From positions 15,500,501-15,564,500 of the forward strand of contig NC_088320.1 in the NCBI RefSeq assembly GCF_910592395.1: DNA of 64,000 nucleotides, in the 5' to 3' direction. Shown here in pieces: positions 44,946 to 57,215 of this stretch. The position numbers and the translations under genes are program-made. Origin of the DNA: Lineus longissimus (lineage: Eukaryota > Nemertea > Pilidiophora > Heteronemertea > Lineidae). Position 1 is the stretch's first letter; each line of letters opens with the position of its first letter. The notes below the pieces were generated by a model. The model was not told the DNA's origin. It saw nothing but the letters and a program-made list of their open reading frames with translations, and did no database searches.

Positions 44946-46590
44946 ACTGTCGACGCAATGTACCAGTATACACCATAGGCACGTAATTATAAGCGTTCAA
45001 TAACTCCCCCGCCCCTCGACTGAAAAACACACCCTCAATGACAGCACATATAAAACTGTACGAGTGTTGACACTGTTGTCAGTTGGGCTGGAGCCTTTAT
45101 CGTCATTTTCCTGTCAACGTCCAGGAATAAGGTAGGTGTTACAAAATATTCCAATGCAATAACTATTTCTGAATTGTATATGGTGCATTGCCACTTGCGA
45201 TGTCGCAAAGCAAAAGCTTTTGCTGGTCTCGGTTTGGGTGCATAGAAGCATGATAGAGCAAAGGCGTGAACGTGCGTTCTCGCAATCGTCTTCAGTGGTA
45301 AACTACCATATAAGGGTGTAGGTAAAGGTCGGTCCCCGCCGAACGCGAGTTTGCTTGAATCGCAGAACAAACTCGTTTGTCTGGGTGTATTGGCGAGCGG
45401 TGGGGTGTAAAATAGCAAAGTCGCATGAATTGCGTGCGTTATTGCAATCGTAATAACATGTGGTGGAAATATCAATGAATGCAAATGCCTCTGGGCTTGG
45501 TCATTCTACGCCCCCTGCAAAAAAACGAACGAAATAAAGCTCTTGCGCGGATTACGACAAAGCATGGAACGCTTTTTCATTTCACGCCATACTGCACTGC
45601 CCTGAAACAAATCCAAAATCTCAATACGTAAAAATTAACACATGTATACTAGACCAGTTTGCTTCCATCGCCGCAGCAAACATGAGATCTTAAGCAGTAT
45701 GTGGTGTGTTTACGAGCGATCAACGAATATAGAGTCAAATGAAGAATTCCGCAAAGCTGAAGAACTTCGAGTGCGCGAACATGAAACTCTATAGTCCTCC
45801 CAAAGGATGGATGGTGTTTCGAGCTATTCTCGAAGGTTTGGTTAAACCAGCGATCATACCTCAACCATTCTCCAAAACAGACATACCTTCTGCGTCAAAT
45901 ATCATTCACCGATGTCAGGAGGCAATAACTGAGGATTAAGATTATTTTGATATACATAGGGCCCCGGTATATATGTAGGTAGCATTAGGAAGGTCGCAAT
46001 CAGTGACCTCTCCAAAGGTAACGGGTATAAACTCAAATGGAGGTGGTTAAATGCTGATTTTGTGCCTAACATAATCGCATTCTTGACTGTTTGCGCCACA
46101 ATCACGGCATTGTGGATGTGATGATTTTTAAACCAATTCGGCAATGTAAACCGATTTTGAAGTGGGCGGCCAACCACACCACGACGTACACGTTTGTTAA
46201 CTTTTTAAGAGAAATGGATTTATGGCGACAACTTGGTCAGGGAGAACCACCCTCCTTCGTGGTTACCCTCTGCTGATGTCAATGAGATAATATTTGGCAG
46301 AATTCACTTACCTTTTGTAAAATGCTACTGCACTACGCTTGGAGTCCAACGACTGAAATGGTTGTTGGTTCGGGCAAGGTTTAATATTTGTAGCCAGGTC
46401 TAGTAGGGCTTATTCTGGATGTGCGTCGAGTTATTGAGCACAAAGCTCTCATGAATGCTTGGAAATTCTGCTTCGTCACTGCACTGTCTGCAAAATTCCA
46501 TTGACACTCGACTTCAACTTCAACCTGTTACTCCTACTCACTTGTTATTTTTCAAGTGGTTAGGATAGGTATGCATCTAGATGACAGGGC
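44946..46590. other. No gene recognised
   Basis: Open frames here (for example 45035-45484 minus, 149 codons) are without recognisable motifs or splice signals that I could support. Confidence 0.35.
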
Positions 46591-46760
46591 CCGGTGTGCA
46601 AGGGATAGTAGTCCTAGGGCTGATAGTCCGTGTAACAATAGCCCGCATTGCTAAATGTTTTGGTTAGGGTTAGCGGTACAATAGATCATGCTGCTTAATT
46701 GGTCAAATACAATGCTACCGGACTATGACTCCAGGGGGACTATATCCGCTGTCACACCGG
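46591..46760. mobile_element. 170-bp MITE with CCGGTGTG ends, copy 2
   Basis: Nearly identical to 19725-19894 over its full 170 bases and with unrelated flanks, which confirms it as a mobile unit. Few differences between the copies (for example CAGTCCTAAGG versus TAGTCCTAGGG) suggest recent spread. Confidence 0.8.
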
Positions 46761-47089
46761 ATTTGAGAAGCCAGGATTTGTATTCTGGATGAATTGGCAT
46801 GGATTTAGGACTAGAATTCCTCACATGCATTTGTGATGGACTCTATGATTTAGAATAGCATAATGCACGCCTCTGGAATTTTATCCTTAATCTCGTTAAG
46901 GATCCTAGGGTTCATTTCGTCAACCGGGATTCTTGTCTGGTTTATTCAAGTTCGTAAGTCTTGCTTACTTCCTCTACCTTGAAAACTATATCATTAATTT
47001 CCCCCAGGTTGTGCGGTTTGGACATTGGCATGTTGGACAATTCTTCCTTCGTGAAAACACGATTATGCGTTTTTGATCTCTTAGGTCCA

Positions 47090-47320
47090 GAGGAGATTCA
47101 CCAAATTAATAACAGGAATGAGTGATCTAACATACTCAGTGAAAGGCTAGAGTCACTAGATCTCTTCAGCCTCAGACATAGGAGAGAGGTGATTTGATAA
47201 GCTTGTTCCAAATATTACATGAAACGGATTTGGCGAACTATCTGTGTGGCGGCGACGCATTACTCTCCGTATATAGGATCATGAATTTAAAGACAGACGA
47301 CGTATCTGTACTCTGATATT
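47090..47320 (+). pseudogene. Remnant of a LINE (RT C-terminal end)
   Basis: Frames on the + strand give MSDLTYS and, after a shift, SERLESLDLFSLRHRRE, typical of the region beyond the RT domain in CR1/Jockey-type LINEs. Several shifts and stops are present. No RT catalytic core is found nearby. From 47320 to about 48440 I see only non-coding DNA, including an end fragment of the CCGGTGTAA MITE near 47947 and probable BEL 3' UTR. Confidence 0.5.
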
Positions 47321-48444
47321 TCCTTTAATTAATCATGCATTGCGTGAAAGATATTGTAAAACATCAGCAGCTTCAGGGTAGGGTTCATATCATTCAGCGG
47401 TTTCACAACGCAGCTAGACTCCCTGACCGGGGCAATCCATTGCGTCATTATAATTTGGTCTCCTTATGGACTGCCACAAAAAGCGGGAATTCGTGCAACT
47501 GGACGATTAGCCAATGGACATTGCTTTAACGAAACTGTAAGTGCATTTTCTGTCACCGAATCAGAATATTCGACGTATACCGCTCTGGCATTAATAGCGT
47601 AGCTGATATTTATACACTTCTTTCCCATACTGCATATCTCCCATGGTTTAGATGGTACACGCACGCACAGCGCTGTATCGTTAGTTGACCTACAATGTAC
47701 CTGTGAATAAACATCAAACAACACGATTCATGGAGTATGAAGATGACAAATCGCTGTTGGCTCTAACACGTGAACAGGGTATCAATCTCTTTGTTCCAAA
47801 AACATTAACATATAAGGACAAAAGGTTTCAAAATCAATAAGAAAATATGAAGCGGACGGAAGAAAGAACAGATGACAAGGACCTAATAAATATGTCCATA
47901 ACATCTCTGAAACAAGGCCTATTACTTCATGACTTTGCCAGAACAACCACAGATGTTACACCGGTATTGGTGTTGGTAGACATATGCCGAATCCCAGAAA
48001 TAATAAATCCCAATCCATTTAATAGACTGTTTTTAGTCATAGGCCCAAGACATGCATCATACAACATTTGTGATATACATGTACTAGTTGTTTACACAAG
48101 AACGCAATACTACAGATTGGTTCAACAGAAATACCAGAGGACACACAAACAATCACCAAGATGCACATAATTTACAACAGAGAATATTAGGAAACCAGAA
48201 AATACCTTACAGGAAACATGAAAACACAAGAGAAACAAATCTGAATCTTTTAATTTTGGTTATGAACACTTCACTTTCTAAACAGTATAGAAAACAGGCA
48301 TTCAAAGTACAAAATACAAACACAGGCTGCAAAACATGCAGAATGAACAGTCATGAAATGTACTGCAGATTACAGCACAGCAGAGTTAGTCAGTTTGTTG
48401 TTATTTTAACCATATTAACCCGTTGAATCACTATCATGAGGATT

Positions 48445-49170
48445 TTACAGGTCCAGTTTCACAGGGACGCGTACGGTGCGTCCTTTGCGAGTAACAATCG
48501 GCGGAGTATCAGCAACACGCGATGTCCCACTAGAGACCAGAGCTTCTGGCACAATGCCAACAGGCGCATTCAGCGGATCAACGGACACATCTGAATCGAG
48601 CGGCACATCCAATGAAACAGAAGAATTCGATTCCTTAGTCGAAGCAGGTTCACTGACAGGGGGCCTCACTATTATCATCAACACTACATAACTCCAAACT
48701 ATGGAGTCTCTGGACAGCTCTCTGAAGGACACCCTTGGCTGTTCTGAGAGTAATACTCCTAACCACACCGTCAGGACCAGGGTGCAACTGGATCACAACA
48801 GCGAGAGGCCATTGAAACCTTTTAAAATATTCCTCCCTTACAAGTACCACAGAACCTACCTTCAACTCACCGTTCTCTTTGAATTTGCTCACAATGTGAG
48901 GAAGACTACCAAGGTATTCTTGGGTCCACATCTCCCAGAACCGTTGAAGTCTCACTTCCTGTAGCATCTTCCTCACAGTCAGCTTTTAAGCCGTTACCTG
49001 GATGTCTTCAAAGGGCACATCACCATCTTCAGGCTGAAAATGACATCTCCTGCCATCCAATGAGAAAATGAGAGAATGAGAGAATGAGAGGGTCAGTAGT
49101 GTCTACTGTGTCTCCAGTTAAAGTCAGAGGCCTGGAGTTGACACATCTTGGGTAACCTGACCAGCTTAGC
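48445..49170 (-). pseudogene. BEL/Pao Pol C-terminus (integrase end)
   Basis: In the order of the minus strand: CVNSRPLTLTGD and LILSFSHFLIG (end of the integrase core), then after a shift LQRFWEMWTQEYLGSLPHIV, KVGSVVLVREEYFKRFQWPL and VVIQLHPGPDGVVRSITLRT (the DUF5641-type C-terminal domain of BEL integrases). After another shift comes a Ser/Pro-rich tail ending RKGRTVRVPVKLDL and a stop. The tail and stop mark the true end of Pol. At least two frameshifts occur. RT, RNase H and the catalytic part of integrase are missing. Confidence 0.8.
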
Positions 49171-49239
49171 CAAATCACCTCTCTTGCTTTCTCCGCAGCT
49201 GCTGATGCCATCCTCCTCCGTTGAGGCAAGGCACTTCGA

Positions 49240-49560
49240 CACATTTAACACAGCCTCCGAAGCTGCATGCACGAGTTTTGGATACCATATCCAGCACTTT
49301 ACCTGAAATGTTGATTTCAGTTTGGAGAGCCCCCTCTTCCGTGATGTGCATCTCCACCTCTTCTTGAGCCCGACGATAAGAACTCGGTCGCAGGTCAGGC
49401 TCGTCCAGCCCTGATTGGATTATCGCTTCGTCTATGCCAGTATCCTCTGACTTATGTTCAATGAGGGGCAATTCAAGATTTTTCACAGCTCGGGTTAGCC
49501 AACCCTGGGCGTAGCTGCGCCTCTTCAACGCTGTCTGCAGCTCAGCAGACATGCTTCATG
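49240..49560 (-). pseudogene. BEL/Pao gag N-terminal fragment
   Basis: A minus-strand frame starting MSAELQTALKRRSYAQGWLT and including EEVEMHITEEGALQTEIN lies about 195 bases inside the right (5') LTR, where gag should begin. After about 100 codons it runs directly into the integrase-end sequence near 49170. The join implies one large internal deletion of most of gag and pol. Confidence 0.55.
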
Positions 49561-49733
49561 TACTATAAACTACACTACAGTCACATGAACATGGCGATGT
49601 ACACACGAATGTACACTGCTGTGTTTGGTTGTCGGAACACAACACGCCGATCAGCCGACGGATAAAGTTAACTTTACCAGTTCTCTACCAAACAGTTCAA
49701 TTCGAAGCCTCCGCACCGTACGGAATTACACTT

Positions 49734-49750
49734 CCCGGGTTTCGGCTCCA
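49734..49750 (-). promoter_or_regulatory. Primer-binding-like site of the BEL element
   Basis: Minus strand TGGAGCCGAAACCCGGG, five bases inside the 5' LTR. It starts with TGG, complementary to a tRNA CCA end, and continues with a T-arm-like complement. The tRNA species is not assigned. Confidence 0.55.
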
Positions 49751-49755
49751 TTAAA

Positions 49756-49947
49756 TGTCGGGGATCTTTCCCGCATATAGGGTCAAACCCTTCCTTTTGT
49801 CGATAAACAGAACGAAACACCTGATTCTACAAATCAACACGGCGCACTCCTCACACACGTGGGTTTATTCTCATTACCATACAAACACAAGAACATTTCT
49901 AGCGACGCACATTTACATACAGGGTGTGACAAAGACAGTCCGCCACA
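49756..49947 (-). repeat. BEL/Pao LTR, 192 bp (5' LTR of the minus-strand element)
   Basis: TG...CA ends, followed by TTAGT (49948-49952). Nearly identical to 30385-30576. Just beyond TTAGT the intron of gene B resumes toward the PAN donor, exactly as after the solo LTR in gene C. Confidence 0.88.
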
Positions 49948-49983
49948 TTAGTAAAGAACCAGTTGAAGACGATGTCGTTTTAC

Positions 49984-50292
49984 CTTGTTCTCGGCCGATC
50001 TTGAATACACATGGCTGCTATTTCTTCTACTGTAAATCTGATGACCTTCATCACTGCTACTGAGCTTGCACAACTCTATCGACGAATCAAACTCAAACGT
50101 CTGGCATGGTGTTTTTTCATGACAAACGGAGGAACACGCAAGCAAAGATAGTGTTTGGCAATTTCCCAGGTTTGGTCGTTGGATAGACAACTCAATATAA
50201 GCTCTTTGAAACGATGATGACATCCATAACGCCAGTAAGGATTTCTGCTTTCCGACATGCATTAACAAAAAAGCCAACTCGTACCAGAACAT
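49984..50292 (-). CDS. Gene B first exon: signal peptide and PAN/apple-like domain
   Basis: Minus-strand frame of 103 codons from MFWYELAFLLMHVGKQKS to the phase-0 donor AAG|GTAAAA (last exon base 49984). Cysteines occur in NLGNCQTLSLLACSSVCHEK, TPCQTFEF and IELCKLSS, the spacing of a small PAN/apple domain. The N-terminus is hydrophobic and could be a signal peptide. The frame stays open upstream (in-frame ATGs further out), so translation may start earlier, at MTT. The rest of the protein would come from 29506-28541 after removal of a 20.5-kb intron containing the BEL element. Confidence 0.65.
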
Positions 50293-53086
50293 TGTAGTCA
50301 TTTTACCGTGAAACTGAACGAAGCTTTGAACAAGGGCAATCACGGGCACGAGCCTGCGCAGATGCCAATTGTTTTTCGATCGCCAGTGATCTGAGTCATA
50401 TTTGACTTCCCGGTCGGCTGTAAGTTCTCGTTAAGTCCTCGTGAATGCTTTAATAATGCTGTTGTATTGTAGACGCACATATTGACCACTTATGGAAAAT
50501 GAACCTTTACCACCTGGCTCATTTCTCCAGTTGCCTTTTAGACTCGATCAAATAGAACTTGGATAAGAATTGACCTGGATATATTTTCCAATTTAATCGC
50601 AATAAAATCTAGTTTTATCACCGTCCAAAGACGGTATGAAATCAGACATTTGAACCATTGCCTGGTTTGATTGATTATGTTTAATGGCATCGAACAATCA
50701 TGTGCATTAATTTAGGCGTTACGTTTGATATTCAGGAATGGTCTTAAATCGGGGAAATTAGATTGTTCATAAAATTAGTAAACTATGAACTATATTCGAC
50801 CGAAGCCAATCGCCGGTTGTAGGTTTGCCCCGGAGCACGCGTTGGTAATTTCTTTGACGATATCAGATTGATGTTTTGCGTTTTGTCGCTTATCTTTTCA
50901 ACATCCGGGCCTATATGACCTTGTCGGTGTGATGTAGTAGCGTCCTTACTCGGCGACCTCTTCCTGGCCAGGCTGCTGTAGTGCAACCTCCTTGGATGTT
51001 AAACCTTGCCACACAGGGTGTACCATAGAGGCTGGTCTTGGGCCTGATTCCTGGTTCTCCGAGTCTACTGTTGTGCGTGTGATCTATCGCCAATGTCAAG
51101 AGAACTCAAATCGTTTGAGAAACGCTCAACTGTCGACGACCGATACGAGAACTCCAAATGGATCGAGACAGACGGAACAAATTTAAAGTAAGTGCCCGCA
51201 AGCGGACTCAATTTCTGCACATTAGATGAGTGATGCGTTGGAAACAGTCCTCCACGATTCTGCTATACCAATAGTCAGACTCTGAATAACTTTATTGAAA
51301 GTATGATACATAAATATGGATTATGGCTGCCTCATTGACATTTTGTTATGTCCCTGGTCGATATGAAGTTTGGTAACAATGAATAAATCGATTAAGGTCG
51401 ACAAATAGACAAAAACAGGAAAGAAAATGTTGTAGTATCTGATCTCGAAATAGAGGAATCGCGGCGAGAAGGATATTGAAATGGTTGCCGGGTCAATTAA
51501 ATGTTAGAGGGTGTAGTTGGATTCCTGTTCTCTAATAAATGCGAGAACCTTACATCTCGGGGGTTAATGTTTTCAAGCCAAGTTGGCGCACTGTTATGCA
51601 TGTAATTATAAAACTTATAAATAGCCATAAATAGAACACTGCTTAGAAATGCATCAATAAATTCAATATTGATACGACAAAAATAATGCAAATCACAAAA
51701 CAAGAATTAATGTCGGGTATCGATCTGAGGTTGCCCAGCTCATATACGAGCGGTCCTACTAACGCCACAAGAGCCATTCGCGAAAACGTCGAGCCAGAGA
51801 GGCAAACTATCCTGCTTCTGACGATGCATGTTGCGTATGAACAACGACAAGCTTCTTCATTGCCTATACGAGTATATTCCTTTAGATCATGTCTTTCACC
51901 ATAATTCCCTGGAGAATTTCAGCAATTTTGCCCCAAAACATCCCCAAAAGTATTCCGGGATAAACCAGCCACTAAATGTCCATAATATTTCATCAATATA
52001 TCCCTATAACCAGCCGAAATGCGGCCTTAGTTTGATTTGTTAAGCACTGTAGATAAGGAGATGGTGTCGCTCGAGGAGAGATACGTACTGGTGGGCGATA
52101 GCGACCGGTTAGGGATGATATTGATGAAAATCAGTAGCCGGATATCGGCTGGTAAGGTTTTATTATATCTAACAGGGATATAATTAGGAAGCTCGTGCAC
52201 TTAATCATTCTAATATAAATGTTGAATATCCGCTGTTTATCTTTGACAGGCTAAGAACAAACTAGGGAGTCGTTGAAATCATATCTCTGAGAACGGATAC
52301 ATCACTTTTGAAGAAGTAATAGGAAAATGTTTAAGTCCGATGAAAGGAAAACGTTGTATTTCCATAGTTTCCCAAAGACGTATTTTGGTGGTCAAGCCGA
52401 TTATTGTATGGTGAAGTCGTAGATATAGCCGTAAGAGTGAAAAGGGGTATGGGATGATAACTCCAAAATGACAAAATGATCATAAAAATATTTTCACGCC
52501 GATGTAATGTTTTTGGTTGTTCAACATATTTTTGTGTTTTAAATGCAAAAGCCTCAAGTTCGATAGTTAAAAAAGTGAGCAACAGAGAAAACCGTGATAA
52601 ACTGCCTCTCAAAATTCCCAAATGACTAGAAGGTGACTCTAGAAACGGAAACACTCAAAACCGTAAAAGCTGTGGAGAAGTTTGAAATGTCCTTTGTTAT
52701 ATTGTCTCGGATCAAAATTAAGAAGTAATATTATGTGCTTTTAATGCACCGGTGAGTCGGGAGCTTGTACCCCTCTCCCTCAAGCATCGGCACAGAAACG
52801 TTTCTTGTCCCAAAACGAATGAATCTTGAAGGAATAAAGGTATATGCATTGCGAATCCTGAACCAAATGTGAATGCCCGTCGAATTGACGTCGAACTCTC
52901 ATCTGACAATCAGTCGCCAAAACGGGTCCATGCACAGGGGAAAAAGCACTGGTCATGCCCTTATTTCATGCTTAGCTAATTAGAATACCATATTGTTCTT
53001 TTGAAAGGGCATTGGAGTATCATTTTAATCTACTCGTTACCATAACACATTACCTTTTTGTATGCAAGTTATTACCTTTAATACTC

Positions 53087-54184
53087 AATGGGTCATATGA
53101 ATAAAAACTAGCATTTGCTTTCTCTACCGATTTTGAAGCATTTGCTTGTACTCGTATGAATATAACCGTAGCAAATGCTTGGAAATTTAAGTCTTTGCTA
53201 CAAGTCAAAGCAAACGCTTTTTAGTCTCTAGAGTATGCTTCGAAAGGGAGGAAATGCTTGTCTTCATATGAATAAAGCATAGCTTGCTTTTTACTTGATA
53301 GGAAATTCTTCGGTTTTTCAAGGTTGCTCCTGAGGTTGCTAGAAAATTAAAGTAAGAGGTTTGCCATCTTCCGAATGGCTAATTTCATGCGTTTTGGTCA
53401 CGAAAATTGTATTTGCCATTAAAGCCATGTCGCGTAGATATATATCATTTACTGCATCGATTTTATGAGGCCACGTGTAGCGGAGGTCGAAGCACTTGAC
53501 AATTTATTCGGAGGAAACTCGAGATGGGTCTTTGAGCACGAAATACCAAATGTTAAGTGTCACTTCATAATCTGCGAGAACTCAGGTTTCGGTCTGGCGA
53601 GGTGGACGACAAATTTTTCTATCAAAGTAAAACAATTGCATAGGGGCTCTCCCTTAGCAGTAGAGGCTCTATGATGTATAACGAGGCAAATTATTAAAAG
53701 GATGAAGGACTTCCCCAGTTAGATGACAGGTGAGTCGGATGATGGTGACGCGAGAGAGTGTGTCAACGAGGAGAGAACACTTAGCACTTTCGCCAACATC
53801 TTTCATCAGAAGACCTCTTGACCCCCTATCCTCGAATACCAGGGTCAGCCGTGTGCTCCTCTCCCACACACATCACTCAAAAAAATTGATCATTTATAGG
53901 TGCCAAGTGAAAAGCCCTGACGTTCAGGATGGTTTAACCCCTTCTAATTAACAATACAAAAACCACAAAATGAAATAGATTACCAGCACCGACCATTCAT
54001 AAGAAATATGACATCGGGACTGACGTTCAAGAATTTGCTAGAAGATTTTTAGCAAAGCTTCTGCAGTGAAAGGTCCACATTATTCATACGAAAACAAGCA
54101 TAATCTTCTACTTTTAGCAAATACTGCCTACTTTAAGGATTTGTTTCCAAGGAAATGCTAGTTTTTATTCATATGGCTCATTGC
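53087..54184. mobile_element. Foldback/MITE-like element, copy 2
   Basis: Duplicate of 25816-26905 in segmental unit 2. Its right end keeps the TIR better (complement of ATATGAATAAAAACTAGCAT), which supports the boundary call. Confidence 0.6.
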
Positions 54185-54252
54185 CAAGTGAAAGGTCCTG
54201 ATTTTCGGGATGATTGACTCAAAGATCCTTATACGTATACACGTAGTAATAC

Positions 54253-55271
54253 TGAGTTATACGGTTACCTTGGAACTATTTGCAACCAATCACTCTTCCG
54301 CCAGCGTGACCTAGCCACAATCATGGCGCGTACCCTAAGGCCTGTCTTCAGATTGCCGAATATCTAACGTCAAACATGAACGCCCTGATAGCTCAGCGGT
54401 TAGAGCGCTGCGCTTTAGATTGGGTGGTCACGGTTCGAGCCCCGGCGAATGTATTTTTTCGTTTTTTTAAAATGTCTTCTTTCCATTTTTCATCCATGAA
54501 CGTTTTATCAGGCGCGGATTCGAATTAGATTCAAACCCTGGCGAATATTATATCGGGTTTTTTTAAAGCTTTCTTTCAATTTTTCATATATGAACGTTTA
54601 TCAGGCGCGTATCCAAAGGGGTGCACCGCGACACGCCACCTGATTGTTATAGAATCTTTGTAATTGACCATGAAATTTTGGAACACACCTGTAGTGCAGC
54701 AATTATGATGAGAAATGCAGTGCACGCTCCCTCTTCTTCCAGTTCCTGGATCCGCCAGCGCTCTTAAACCATCATCATTATTATCATTATCAATATCATG
54801 ATGAAGAAAACCCCTTCACGCGCGAACTTTTCAAGGTGAAGTCATACTGATTCCAGGTTTTCGAGCACTCCAGGGAATGGTTTGACTATCAGTCGGCGGA
54901 GCTTTCTAAATGCAATTGCCCGGTGCATCTGCACTTTCGGCTTCCAAAAGAATCGACTCGAATCTTAATTCAAATCTGCCATTGCCGACATCATTGGCGC
55001 CAAAAACTATTTCTTTTGACCCTGTTGACCTCGCTTCTAAAAATTTTGTTTTTAAACCATTCAAACATTTTAATCAACTGCAAACATTTTCAATAAAATC
55101 ACCGAGCTATATATATACGATATATTAAGAAATATCTATAGTAATATTGAGTTATACGGTTACCTTGGATTTATTTGCACCCAATTACTCTTCCGCCAGC
55201 GTGACCTAGCCACAATCATGGCGCGTACCCTAAGGCCTGTCTTCAGATTGCCGAATTTCTCACGTCAAACA
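54253..55271 (+). mobile_element. TRIM-like element, 1.0 kb, 124-bp direct terminal repeats
   Basis: Direct repeats at 54253-54376 and 55148-55271 start TGAGTTATACGGTTACCTTG and end ACGTCAAACA; they match at all but six positions. Segmental unit 1 has no such element: its sequence runs from GTATACAGATAATAC directly into TCTGTAGAAAGAGG near 26975, so the insertion followed the duplication. ATAC occurs next to both ends and may be a target duplication. The interior has no coding frame, but starts with a tRNA-like sequence. LTR-like ends with a tiny non-coding interior fit a TRIM (terminal-repeat retrotransposon in miniature). Confidence 0.65.
54381..54450 (+). other. tRNA-like sequence with A and B boxes inside the TRIM-like element
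   Basis: TAGCTCAGCGGTTAGAGCGC is an A-box D-arm and GGTTCGAGCCC (54432-54442) a B box at normal spacing; T runs follow (54454-54459), a possible Pol III terminator. The anticodon and T stems do not pair well, so I call it tRNA-like and not a tRNA gene. Confidence 0.65.
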
Positions 55272-55556
55272 TGATACTCTGCAGAAAGAGGAGTAATGTT
55301 TTGTACCTTTCTATCCGTATACGCATAAGGATCCGTGATAAGGCCCTGATCTCAACCTCCTTATCATGTACATGTAGAGTCGGTCTTCCAACGCAAGTCT
55401 TGTCTCCCAATCACCGGTAATGCAGGAGTTCGGAGCAGATATGACCAGATTCCGAGAAATGTCTGTGAATTGGCTGTACACATGTTACACTTCTTAATTA
55501 AATCAAGAGGAGTCGTAATTGTGAGTCGATTTGGGTATGTAAAGTGCCGCTATTCC

Positions 55557-56210
55557 GTATCTTAATTATAGGCTCTCCCTTAACCTAGGTCTATGATATC
55601 GTAATTAGAGTCTCTCCCTTAACCTAGGTCTATGTTATCTTAATTAGAGGTTATCCCTTAACCTAGGTCTATGATATCTTAATTAGAGGCTCTCCCTTAA
55701 CCTAGGTCTATGATATCTTAATTAGAGGCTCTCCCTTAACCTAGGTCTATGATATCTTAATTAGAGGCTCTCCCTTAACCTAGGTCTATGATATCTTAAT
55801 TAGAGGCTCCCTTAACCTAGGTCTATGATATCTTAATCAGAGGCTCTCCCTTAACCTAGGTCTATGATATCTTAATTAGAGGCTCTCCCTAACCTAGGTC
55901 TATGATATCTTAATTAGAGGCTCCCTTAACCTAGGTCTATGATATCTTAATTAGAGGCTCCCTTAACCTAGGTCTATGATATCTTAATCAGAGGCTCTCC
56001 CTTAACCTAGGTCTATGATATCGTAGTTAGAGGCTCTCCCTTAACCTAGGTCTATGATATCTTAATCAGAGGCTCTCCCTTAACCTAGGTCTATGATATC
56101 TTAATTAGAGGCTCCCCCTTAACCTCGGTCTATGATATCTTAATGAGAGGCTCTCCTTTACCTAGGACTATGATATATTAATCAGAGGCTCTCCCTTAAC
56201 CTAGGTCTAG
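55557..56210. repeat. 39-bp minisatellite, about 17 copies
   Basis: Same unit as at 27261-27530 (TTAGAGGCTCTCCCTTAACC followed by TAGGTCTATGATATC). Several units lack 2-4 bases at the CTCTCCC position. It was about ten copies shorter in unit 1. Confidence 0.92.
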
Positions 56211-57215
56211 ATGTATAGCGAGGCAAATAATTAAACGGATGCAGGACTTCCCCGATTTTACACTCTTAACCATCAGAGTTAATCGGTCCGTTACCTCCCC
56301 TCATACCTGCCATAATTCTGTATCTCATTCGCCTCGAGTTGTGGTGAGCCAATCAGAACGCTGCTTTCAAAATTGTGAATTTCATGAATGAGTCATTTTA
56401 TTCCCTCCTCCAGTCTTGATCCCATCGGATTGGCATGCTGCCAATATAAACTTTCGATACAGCGGTTTTGAACGTAGAAGACTAGATGCGAGGTTGTTTA
56501 GATCATGATCAAAGTGCGCTAGGCCTTCTGATTGGTTAATATCGGCGGTAGTGTGCGATCTAGTGAGGAATAACAGAACCAACTTATACAGGCAGATCTG
56601 CGTATTGTGTCAAGGGTTTGTGTAACGGAGTCCGAGTCGGCGGAGTGGATCCAAGGCTTGAGGGTCAAGATGCGATTTTGTTGATGACAGAGTCGGATGA
56701 TGAAGACGCTAGAAATGGTCAACGAGGACAGAACAGCACCATCGCCGACATTTTTTCCTTAGGAGACATCTTGACCCCCTATCCTTGAATACCAGGGTCA
56801 GTTGTATGCTCAGCTCTCCCACACACATAACGGAAAAAGCTCGGTCATACAATGACATAGTAAGTGCCAAGTGAACGACCCTGAAGTTCGGGATGATTGA
56901 CCCCCAACCAACAATACCGAAACCACAAGATGAAAAAGATTACCAGCACAGACCACTCATAAGAAATATGACATCGGGACTGATCTTCAAACATTTCCTT
57001 GAGAAAATTTTAGGAAAGCATTTGCAGTAAAAGGTCAATATCATTCATACGAAAACAAGCATGATCTTTTACATTTTGCAAATACATCTTCTACTTGAAG
57101 GATTTGCTTCGGAGGAAATGGTAGCTTTTATTCATATGACCGATTGTCCCTTACACATCAAGTATCATACAGCCTTAACCATGTGTTGTGTAGTAGATCG
57201 AGTAGCTCCTTGGTA

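Larger units (their letters stand above)
30385..49947 (-). mobile_element. BEL/Pao LTR retrotransposon derivative, interrupted by about 17 kb
   Basis: Two 192-bp LTRs in the same orientation border this stretch. TTAGT precedes the left LTR and follows the right one (49948-49952), a 5-bp target duplication. The right end has a primer-binding-like site, a gag start (49240-49560) and the end of Pol (48445-49170), all on the minus strand. Protease, RT, RNase H and most of integrase are deleted. Between the Pol end and the left LTR lies about 17 kb of unrelated DNA, apparently inserted into the 3' UTR. The solo LTR at the same site in gene C, with TTAGT on both sides, shows the original insertion site was a gene intron and was filled before the segmental duplication. 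Confidence 0.85.

Noticed and set aside
54381-54450. Functional tRNA gene
   Set aside because: A and B boxes are good but the anticodon and T stems do not pair, and it is inside a terminal-repeat element.
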